From Modicisalibacter sp049808615 (GTDB taxonomy: Bacteria; Pseudomonadota; Gammaproteobacteria; Pseudomonadales; Halomonadaceae): a stretch of DNA of 64,000 nt. Under the pieces are notes generated by a model. It worked only from the letters and a program-made list of their open reading frames with translations. It was not told where the DNA came from and searched no databases. Of this stretch, positions 1 through 6,274 are shown piece by piece. The DNA lies in NCBI RefSeq assembly GCF_049808615.1, contig NZ_JBNCAN010000018.1, positions 40,370 through 104,369 on the forward strand, written 5' to 3'. A program made the position numbers and the translations under genes. How positions within the stretch are numbered: the stretch's first letter is position 1; every line of letters starts with the position of its first letter.

Positions 1-236
1 ATGGTCGACACAGGAAAGTCCATGTAGCCGGCGATCGCGTCTATGGGCTCATCGAACTCGCTCAGTTGTGCTTCCGCCCGTTTGAGCATGTCCTCGATGG
101 GGAAATGCTCCGTTTCATAGACTTCGGCGGGATCGATGACGCCATGGAAATTGTAGTGTTCGGCACCCCGCAGGGTGCGCAGCCGGTCGCGATTGAAGTC
201 GTTGAGACCGACGACGAAGATATTGCGCTGTTTCAT
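1..236 (-). CDS. ATP-grasp-like protein, N-terminal fragment (cut by window edge)
   Basis: Reading the minus strand from an ATG at 236 gives an uninterrupted frame of 78 codons that runs off the left end. It begins MKQRNIFVVGLNDFNRDRL and continues through a segment rich in acidic residues. The start is supported by an AAGGAAG Shine-Dalgarno sequence 6-7 bases upstream. The opening strand (IFVVGLNDFN) followed by a helix and 'NFHGVID' looks like the pre-ATP-grasp domain of ATP-grasp ligases related to the carbamoyl-phosphate synthase large subunit, as annotated in halomonads. The catalytic part lies outside the window, so substrate and reaction cannot be judged. The family assignment is from resemblance only. 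Confidence 0.5.
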   Translation of the reverse strand, partial: MKQRNIFVVGLNDFNRDRLRTLRGAEHYNFHGVIDPAEVYETEHFPIEDMLKRAEAQLSEFDEPIDAIAGYMDFPVST

Positions 237-364
237 GACTGGTCTTCCTTACATTCTTGTGATGAAGAGACTACCGATCATGGCGAGTGAAGCCCTCATC
301 CATCAGACTTTTCTGCCACGCCTTTTAGTCACACTGATTATTGAAGCATAGACGCTTACCGCGT

Positions 365-379
365 TTGCGCAGTGCGCAA
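365..379. promoter_or_regulatory. 15-bp perfect palindrome, possible operator
   Basis: TTGCGCAGTGCGCAA reads the same on both strands around a central G. It lies 129 bases upstream of the start at 236 and beyond the end of the small membrane-protein gene. It could be an operator for the ATP-grasp gene or a weak hairpin. No T-run follows on either strand, so it is not a terminator. Function unknown. Confidence 0.25.
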
Positions 380-457
380 TATGATCTGCCGATTTGTGGG
401 TATCGTATTGAGAAAGCGGGCAAGAAGAAGGCTATCGAGAGGCATGGTCGCGCAGGT

Positions 458-703
458 CTAATCGGTCGTCTCATCCTCGGCGTCTTCCCGCGTCCGCTCG
501 AAAACTCTCTTGCGTTGGCGGTTGCGCCGGTAAAGCCGTACCAGTGCGATCCAGACAGCGGCCACCAGCATCACTACCAGGGTCGTCCCCTGCCAGGGTC
601 GCGCCGCATCGCCCAACCAGGTTTCCAGGGCGATGATCAGCACAAACCCGATGGCTTGACTGGCAATGGCCAGGGCACGCAGATGATCGGTGGATCGGCC
701 CAT
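458..703 (-). CDS. small two-helix membrane protein, unknown function
   Basis: An 81-residue protein beginning MGRSTDHLRALAIASQ. The start at 703 is chosen because GGAGCG lies 6-7 bases upstream; in-frame ATGs further upstream lack a ribosome-binding site. Two hydrophobic segments (about residues 11-29 and 40-58) are joined by a short loop containing Trp and Asp. The C-terminal tail is very charged: Arg/Lys-rich after the second helix, then acidic to the end. The positive cluster after the second helix suggests both termini face the cytoplasm. I do not recognise the family. It is flanked by unrelated genes, and a 28-bp repeat at 750-777 lies just upstream and may hold its promoter. Confidence 0.55.
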   Translation of the reverse strand: MGRSTDHLRALAIASQAIGFVLIIALETWLGDAARPWQGTTLVVMLVAAVWIALVRLYRRNRQRKRVFERTREDAEDETTD

Positions 704-749
704 GAAAACGCTCCGGCTCACGACGAGGATGACAGGTTCGAGGTAGATT

Positions 750-777
750 AGTAGGCTGCTGCATTGTAGCGCGGCGG
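750..777. repeat. 28-bp exact repeat, copy 1
   Basis: This 28-base sequence (core GGCTGCTGCATTGTAGCGCG) recurs exactly at 5289-5316. Both copies lie between divergently transcribed genes and have the same orientation relative to the right-hand plus-strand gene. On the minus strand it contains GCTACAATGC, in which TACAAT resembles a -10 box pointing towards the minus-strand gene at 458-703. No good -35 is seen at the normal spacing. Confidence 0.6.
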
Positions 778-880
778 TGGTTCTCTCGGGCAAAATTGTT
801 GGCTATCCATTTCAGTGCTACACAGCCCGACACAACCTCGTGTTACCCTTTGGCTTTGTTATCTCGGGATGATGTGATCC

Positions 881-1657
881 ATGGCAGCAAGCTCCTTCCA
901 AAGGCGCCCCTATCAAATAGCGGAGATCATCAAGGGATGGATCGTCGATCGTCAGCTGATGCCTGGTGACAGACTGCCCAGCGAAGCGGAGTTGATGGAG
1001 CGTCTCAGGGTCTCCAAAGGGACGGTGCGGGAAAGCACCCGGGTGCTGGAGGCCCAAGGACTCGTGGAGACGCGTACCGGTCCGGGGGGTGGCGCCTTCG
1101 TGCGGGAGATGAGCGAAGCGAGAGCCATATCACTGCTAAGCCATTATCTGTACTTCAAGGATATCTCGATCCGCGACATCTATCAGATCCGCATCGCCCT
1201 GGAGCCGGAGTTGGCCGCCTCTCTGGCCGGCCGGGTCAGCGCCGAGAACCTTGCCCGACTGCGTGAGAGTCTTGCCAGCTACGCCGAACGCGCACCGACC
1301 CTGGAAGCCGAGCGTCAGCAGCATCTCGACTCGCTGAATTTCCACGAGATGCTCGCCGAATTGCCCGGCGGCAACCCACTGCTGGCCTTCATCATTCGCT
1401 TTACCGCCCAGGTGCTATCCGACCTGACGGTTTATCGTCGGCTTTACGAGCCTGGCGATCATCACATCGGACCAGCCGGCTGCCGGTATCATGCCAAAGT
1501 CTTGGATGCTATCGAGGCCAACGACGCCGAATGCGCCCGCAAACTGATGCGCGAACACATGCTCGCGGCTCAGGCGGTGATGAACGACAATGAGGCTCAA
1601 GTCCAACGAGGCTTCCTCTCCGAAATCGGAACGCCCGCTCGCTCTTCCACCACCTAG
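881..1657 (+). CDS. GntR-family regulator, FCD (FadR C-terminal) subfamily
   Basis: A 258-residue transcription factor. Residues about 8-78 form the winged helix-turn-helix of GntR proteins (GDRLPSEAELMERLRVSKGTVRES, with the wing at TRTGPGGGAFV). Residues about 95-240 form the helical FCD ligand-binding domain, with the metal/ligand-type histidines expected around NFHEML and in the final helices. Such proteins are dimers that usually repress catabolic operons until an acid metabolite binds. It converges on the hydrolase operon; the two stop codons share CTAG at 1654-1657. Its likely target is that operon, whose far upstream region holds a 26-bp palindrome (5183-5208). The ribosome-binding site is weak. 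The effector is unknown. Confidence 0.88.
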   Translation: MAASSFQRRPYQIAEIIKGWIVDRQLMPGDRLPSEAELMERLRVSKGTVRESTRVLEAQGLVETRTGPGGGAFVREMSEARAISLLSHYLYFKDISIRDIYQIRIALEPELAASLAGRVSAENLARLRESLASYAERAPTLEAERQQHLDSLNFHEMLAELPGGNPLLAFIIRFTAQVLSDLTVYRRLYEPGDHHIGPAGCRYHAKVLDAIEANDAECARKLMREHMLAAQAVMNDNEAQVQRGFLSEIGTPARSSTT

Positions 1658-2904
1658 CTCTGCCGTTCGCCCAACTCGACCAAAAAGCGCATCAGTACTC
1701 TAATGGCGGCCTCAGCGTCACTGGCTGAAATAGCCTCGTCGGGATGGTGACTCAGACCATCCTTGCAACGCACGAACAGCATGCCGATATCGGTCAGTTC
1801 ACTCATGGCCAGGCCGTCATGGCCGGCGCCACTGAACAGCCGCTCGGCAGGCTCCTTGCAAGCGCGACAGGCATTTTCCAGGGCTTCGATCAACCAATCG
1901 GCGCAGTTCACCGCCTCGGCCTCGTAGGTGGACTCGACATCGAACTCTAGGCCTCGAGCTTGGGCCAGCTGTTGGCAAGCGGCAAGCACCTTCTCGCGAC
2001 CACGGCGCCGCACCTCGCCATCCGGCGAGCGCAGTTCCAGAGTAAATTCCACCTCGGCGGGAATCACGTTGACCGCATTGGGCCTCACGTCGAGCTTGCC
2101 CACCACGCCGACGAAGTCGTCGGTGGCGTTTAGCACTCGATCCACCTCGACGATCATCTCGGCGGCACCCACTAGGGCATCGCAGCGGCCCGGCATCGGC
2201 GTAGTGCCAGCATGACCGGCCTTGCCGGTAACGTTCAGGCGATGGCGCTCGATGCCGGTCAGGGCGGTAACCACGCCTACGGCGTGATCGCGCTGCTCCA
2301 GCACTGGCCCCTGCTCGATATGCACCTCGACGAAGCCAAGCATCGAACCCGGGTCTCTGGCCAGTCCAGGAATGGCCTCAGGATCACCGCCGAAAGCCTT
2401 GAGCGCCTCGCCCAGACTGACGCCGTCGGCATCACGGGACTCAAGGCTAGCAGGATCGAAGGTGCCGGCGAGCGCCCGGCTGCCGATTAGGGTGGACTGG
2501 AAGCGAGTACCTTCTTCGTCGCCGAAGGCCACCACCTCGATGCCATAAGGTAGCGTTATTCCTTCTTCTTTCAGAGCCTGAAGTGCCATCAGCGGCAGCG
2601 CCACGCCGAGCATGCCATCGTACTTGCCGCCCTCTACCACAGTATCCTGATGAGACCCCATGATCAGGGTCTTTTGACCGGCCCGGGCGTGCTCGTTGCG
2701 CCCCACTAGGGTGCCGGAAGCATCCAGTTCCGGAGCGAGGCCAGCCTGTCGCATCCACGCCTCGATGACCTCGAGCACGGCACGATGCTCGTCGGAGCAG
2801 AACAGTCGCGTGACTCCGGAGCCAGGCTCGGAGTGACGTGCAGCCTCATCGAGGCGATCGAGTAGTGCCTGGCCAAGAGCAGGTGTGGGAGTCGTCATGG
2901 TCAT
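1654..2904 (-). CDS. Zn-dependent M20-family amidohydrolase (N-carbamoyl-L-amino acid / allantoate / ureido hydrolase type)
   Basis: A 416-residue member of the hydantoinase/carbamoylase branch of peptidase family M20, which hydrolyses N-carbamoyl or ureido amides to amino acids, CO2 and ammonia. Metal and catalytic motifs are intact: GSHQDTV (His85, Asp87), KYDG (Asp96), GDEEG (Glu130-Glu131), EVHIEQGP (His195), the dimerisation-lid motif KAGHAGTTPMP (His231), SGAGHDG (His362) and LSHHPDE near the end. The length is normal for the family. The start at 2904 has GGAGG four bases upstream; the ATG six bases further in (2898) is an alternative. It is the last gene of the carrier - DUF1028 - hydrolase operon. 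The exact substrate cannot be told from sequence. Confidence 0.88.
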   Translation of the reverse strand: MTMTTPTPALGQALLDRLDEAARHSEPGSGVTRLFCSDEHRAVLEVIEAWMRQAGLAPELDASGTLVGRNEHARAGQKTLIMGSHQDTVVEGGKYDGMLGVALPLMALQALKEEGITLPYGIEVVAFGDEEGTRFQSTLIGSRALAGTFDPASLESRDADGVSLGEALKAFGGDPEAIPGLARDPGSMLGFVEVHIEQGPVLEQRDHAVGVVTALTGIERHRLNVTGKAGHAGTTPMPGRCDALVGAAEMIVEVDRVLNATDDFVGVVGKLDVRPNAVNVIPAEVEFTLELRSPDGEVRRRGREKVLAACQQLAQARGLEFDVESTYEAEAVNCADWLIEALENACRACKEPAERLFSGAGHDGLAMSELTDIGMLFVRCKDGLSHHPDEAISASDAEAAIRVLMRFLVELGERQS

Positions 2905-2933
2905 AGAACCTCCAAAGGTTGGAGAGGATAGGC

Positions 2934-3638
2934 TCAACGCCGCGGCAGCGAGGCCAGAAAGTCGGCAAAGGCGGGAGCGCGCACCCTGGCGGCCAGCCCA
3001 CGTAGCTGAGCGATCAGGTCGTGTTCGGCCCAATCGACACGCAGATCCAGCGGGGCGCTCTGGAACGACTCGATGCGCAGCGCCGCCGAGTGGGTGCCAC
3101 GCACGTCGCCACCGGCGGCCAGCGCCGCTTCCAGGGCGGCGATCAACGCTTCAAGCAGTCGAACCTCGTAGTCATGGCGATAGCAGGGAAACGCTTCTTC
3201 GGCTATTACCGCGTCAGCGTTATGGCAGGTGGTCGTCAGGAAGGTCTTGAGCAGTGTTTCGATTACCGGTGCGCCTGCCAGAAGATTACCGGCCACTGCG
3301 ACCGTGGGCTTAAGCGAGGCAGCGACTCGAGGCAAGTTATCCTGGCCCGAATGCACCGCCGCTCTCCCTAGAGCATCCATCACCAGACACTGGCGCCGGC
3401 TTGCCCCGGAGTCGGCATCGACTACCGCGTGCAGGGCCGCTTCGGCCTCGAAACCCGCTTCCAGTGCGCGGCGCAGACCATCCGGATACCAGGGGTTGGT
3501 CGATAGCCCCTGGGTAGCACAGGCACCCAGTCCTCGCCAGCCATGGGGGACATACCCCCCTACCGCCACCCCCGCAGTAGCAGCGAGGGTGGCGACGGTA
3601 CCGCTCATGGGATTGACGTGAACCAGTGACAGAGTCAT
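2934..3638 (-). CDS. DUF1028 family protein (Ntn-hydrolase-like fold)
   Basis: A 234-residue protein matching the DUF1028 pattern: N-terminal TLSLVHVNPMSGTVA, then GVAVGGYVPHGWRGLGACATQG, NPWYPDGLRRALEAG, and the second-half signature AGNLLAGAPVIETLL and AAGGDVRGTHSAALRI ending in DLRVDWAEHDLIAQL. DUF1028 proteins are predicted N-terminal-nucleophile-like hydrolases and are often encoded beside amidases, peptidases and transporters. No activity is established that I can cite. The start is 13 bases after the carrier's stop and lacks a clear Shine-Dalgarno sequence, so translation is probably coupled. Gene order suggests it handles the same substrate as the downstream amidohydrolase. Confidence 0.8.
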   Translation of the reverse strand: MTLSLVHVNPMSGTVATLAATAGVAVGGYVPHGWRGLGACATQGLSTNPWYPDGLRRALEAGFEAEAALHAVVDADSGASRRQCLVMDALGRAAVHSGQDNLPRVAASLKPTVAVAGNLLAGAPVIETLLKTFLTTTCHNADAVIAEEAFPCYRHDYEVRLLEALIAALEAALAAGGDVRGTHSAALRIESFQSAPLDLRVDWAEHDLIAQLRGLAARVRAPAFADFLASLPRR

Positions 3639-3651
3639 AGAGGACGCTGCT

Positions 3652-5046
3652 TCAGTAGCCGGCCATATGACCGATGATCAGGCCAATCCAGGACAGGCCA
3701 TAGACCAGCGCCATGAACGGCAGGATCGCTTTCAGCCACTTTTCATAGGACACTCGTCCCAGCGCCAGCATGGCCAGCGTACCACCGGAGGTAGGCACGA
3801 TCAGGTTGGTCAGGCCATCGCCGACCTGGAAGGCGGTGATCATCAACTGGCGGCTCATACCCACGAGATCGGCCACCGGTATCAGGATCGGCATGGTGAC
3901 CAGAGCCTGGCCTGAACCCGAAGGCACGAACAGGTTTATCACCCCCTGTACCACGCTGGCCATGATCGCCGAGAAGGCCAAGGGAATGTCCTGAATCATG
4001 CCACTCAGGGCGTAGACGATGGTGTCGATGATTCGGGCCTCCTGGAGAATGACCTGGATCGATGCGGCCAGCCCGATTACCAGGGCGCCAGCAGTGACTT
4101 TGGAGGCACCTTCCATCATCTGCTTGACGATTTCATTGGCCGACAGACCGTTGACGATGCCGATCAGAATCGCGATCAGCAGGAACATGCCGGCGATCTC
4201 GTTGATGTACCAGCCCTGGGTAAAAACTCCGATCAACATGGCCACCAAGCCGCCGACGAACACCGCCAGCGTCAACTTGTCACGTTTCTCCAGGTGGTAT
4301 TCGGTCAACTCCTTGCTCATTGCCTTGGTGTCATCGGGCTCCTGGAAGTCCATCTTTACCACCCATCTGCAGATGTAGAAAGACAGCAGCGCTAGTGAAG
4401 ACAGCACCAGCAGGGTGCGCAACCAGGCGCCGGAGAAGGTGGGGAGCTCGGCGATACCCTGGGCCACCCCCACGGTATAGGGGTTGATCGGCGACAAGGC
4501 GAAACCTATTCCGATGCCACCCACCGCCATGGTGGTGCCCACTAAACTGGAGCAACCGATGGCGCTGGCGATCAGCACGGCAATCGGGACCAGAGCGATA
4601 TTGTTCTCGAAGCCCACGGCGACGCCGAAGAAGCCGTAGATGAAAGTACCGGCGGTGATGATCACATTGCGGCGCTCGACGCCGACTCGGTTCACCGCCA
4701 CGCCGATAGCATTCTCCAACGCCCCGCTCTTCTGCAGGATGTGAAATAACCCGCCGGCGATGAATACGATGAACAGATACAGCGAGGCCTCGTTCAGTCC
4801 CTTGGGAACGGCCACGAATATATCAAAGGGGTGGATCGCCGCCACGTCGGTCAGATATTGGAAGGAGCCCGGTACCACCCGGGTGCGCCCATCTTGCATC
4901 ACCCGCTCGAACTCACCGGCCGGAACCACGAAGGTCAGGGCATAGGTCGCCAATAGAATCAGGAAGATCAGCACCATCGGATCAGGCACCGTCTGATACC
5001 ACTTCTTGCCCTTGCGCTCGGCAAGCGCCTGCTCTCGAATGCTCAT
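3652..5046 (-). CDS. YfcC/DcuC-type membrane carrier
   Basis: A 464-residue integral membrane protein with about 12 hydrophobic segments. It belongs to the C4-dicarboxylate anaerobic carrier superfamily branch that includes YfcC and arginine/ornithine-type exchangers. Typical features are the opening helix MVLIFLILLATYALTFVVPAGEF, the GFFGVAVGFENNIALVPIAVL segment and the paired re-entrant-like motifs FVPSGSGQALVTMPI and FQVGDGLTNLIVPTSGGT. The start at 5046 is favoured over the longer upstream frame because AAGGA sits about 8 bases upstream and the sequence before it is not hydrophobic. It heads the operon with DUF1028 and the amidohydrolase, so it probably imports an amino-acid-like or N-carbamoyl substrate. 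Expression is likely governed by palindromes at 5158-5208. Confidence 0.87.
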   Translation of the reverse strand: MSIREQALAERKGKKWYQTVPDPMVLIFLILLATYALTFVVPAGEFERVMQDGRTRVVPGSFQYLTDVAAIHPFDIFVAVPKGLNEASLYLFIVFIAGGLFHILQKSGALENAIGVAVNRVGVERRNVIITAGTFIYGFFGVAVGFENNIALVPIAVLIASAIGCSSLVGTTMAVGGIGIGFALSPINPYTVGVAQGIAELPTFSGAWLRTLLVLSSLALLSFYICRWVVKMDFQEPDDTKAMSKELTEYHLEKRDKLTLAVFVGGLVAMLIGVFTQGWYINEIAGMFLLIAILIGIVNGLSANEIVKQMMEGASKVTAGALVIGLAASIQVILQEARIIDTIVYALSGMIQDIPLAFSAIMASVVQGVINLFVPSGSGQALVTMPILIPVADLVGMSRQLMITAFQVGDGLTNLIVPTSGGTLAMLALGRVSYEKWLKAILPFMALVYGLSWIGLIIGHMAGY

Positions 5047-5157
5047 ATCGTTGTCCTTGTTGGATAGAATCGAGCAGTACCGGGAGGCAAGGGTTGCATC
5101 TCGTGATCCGCCTCCCGCCCTGGCCCAGGCGAGAGACGCAGGCGTCAAACGTCGAGG

Positions 5158-5208
5158 CCTTGATGCTAGTATCAAGCATCAAGGTCAATTTATCATGATA
5201 AATTGACC
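5158..5208. promoter_or_regulatory. tandem palindromes, likely GntR operator region
   Basis: Two inverted repeats abut here. CCTTGATGC (5158-5166) pairs with GCATCAAGG (5176-5184) around nine bases. The perfect 26-bp palindrome at 5183-5208 has half-site GGTCAATTTATCA. Both lie 112-162 bases upstream of the carrier start and between divergent genes. Perfect palindromes of this size are typical dimer-binding operators; the FCD-type regulator at 881-1657 is the obvious candidate. The binding partner is inferred. Confidence 0.6.
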
Positions 5209-5288
5209 GGTCAAGGAAAGTCGGGGCAGGCATCAGTTGGCTAGTGGGCGACGCCAACTCTCTAAAGGTGACAGGAAAGGGCCAGGGC

Positions 5289-5316
5289 AGTAGGCTGCTG
5301 CATTGTAGCGCGGCGG
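5289..5316. repeat. 28-bp exact repeat, copy 2
   Basis: This is the second exact copy of the sequence at 750-777. Here it lies 56 bases upstream of the thioredoxin-fusion gene and 243 bases upstream of the divergent carrier. It is followed by a GC-rich inverted repeat (GGCGGCC...GGCGACCGCCGCC) not shared with copy 1, so the identity ends sharply at the 28-bp block. Confidence 0.6.
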
Positions 5317-5372
5317 CCCCGCGAGGCGACCGCCGCCATTCCAATACCCCTCAGTGGATGCCTGATCACGTC

Positions 5373-6170
5373 ATGAACGCCATCGCCCTCGGCCCTTTAT
5401 TGATTGCCCTGCCACGTCTGTATGCCTTTGTTGCAGCGCTGTCGTTACTGCTGGCCAGTATGGCGCTGCTGCGTCTTGAAAAGTCACAGCGCGCGGGCTG
5501 GTTCAATGGCCTGTTGCTGACTTGGCTGATGGGTGCCCGCCTGGGTTACGTGCTGATGCATACCGACAGTTATCTCGCTGCCCCACTGGATATTCTCAAA
5601 CTATGGCAGCCCGGCTACAGCACGACATGGGGATTGCTGGCCGCGGCGAGCTTCAGTGCCTGGAAATTGCGCGAGCACCTGGCGACGATGATCAAGGCCG
5701 AAGCATTGCTGGTAGCAAGCGTAGTGCTGTGGCTGGGGCTGGTGGCCTGGAATCCCTTGGGTCACGAGACTGGCTTGAGCGAACTGCCGGACATTGCACT
5801 GGAGGATCTCGAGGGCAACCAGATCAATCTGAGCACATTGCAAGGCGAACCCGTAGTGCTCAATCTCTGGGCGACGTGGTGCCCTCCCTGTCGCCGCGAG
5901 ATGCCCTTGCTGGCAGAGGCGGATAAACGAGAAGACGTCCAGGTAGTGGTCGTCAATCAGGGCGAATCCCTGCTCACGGCGGTGCGCTATCTCGATGGCC
6001 AGGGACTGGATTTCAATCATGCGCTGCTGGATCCCGAACAGCGTCTGATGGTTGCCGCCGAGTCGCCGGGCCTGCCTACCTCGCTGCTGTTCGATGCCCA
6101 GGGCAAACTCGTCGAGCGCCATGTGGGCGAACTGACCCGGGCTCAGCTAGCAGCCTGGCTGAAAGAGTGA
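5373..6170 (+). CDS. Lgt-like membrane domain fused to TlpA-type thioredoxin
   Basis: A 265-residue membrane protein. The first ~130 residues hold four to five hydrophobic segments; the stretch GARLGYVLMHTDSYLAAP with DILKLWQPGYST strongly resembles part of prolipoprotein diacylglyceryl transferase. The C-terminal ~130 residues are a TlpA/ResA-like thioredoxin fold with WCPPC at residues 169-173 and the cis-Pro loop GLPTSLLF. The thioredoxin should face the periplasm and act in disulfide reduction, for example for lipoproteins or cytochrome c maturation. The start at 5373 fits the hydrophobic N-terminus; an ATG at 5358 is possible, and neither has a convincing Shine-Dalgarno sequence. The Lgt-like part is too short to be a working transferase. 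Confidence 0.8.
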   Translation: MNAIALGPLLIALPRLYAFVAALSLLLASMALLRLEKSQRAGWFNGLLLTWLMGARLGYVLMHTDSYLAAPLDILKLWQPGYSTTWGLLAAASFSAWKLREHLATMIKAEALLVASVVLWLGLVAWNPLGHETGLSELPDIALEDLEGNQINLSTLQGEPVVLNLWATWCPPCRREMPLLAEADKREDVQVVVVNQGESLLTAVRYLDGQGLDFNHALLDPEQRLMVAAESPGLPTSLLFDAQGKLVERHVGELTRAQLAAWLKE

Positions 6171-6274
6171 TGCCAGCCCCGCGAGCGCTTAAGCCGGCCA
6201 CCGTATTCCTGTAAACTACTGCGCCCCGACGTATGGTGTCGGGCACCACACCGTCTTCCAGTAATCGAGGCAGC

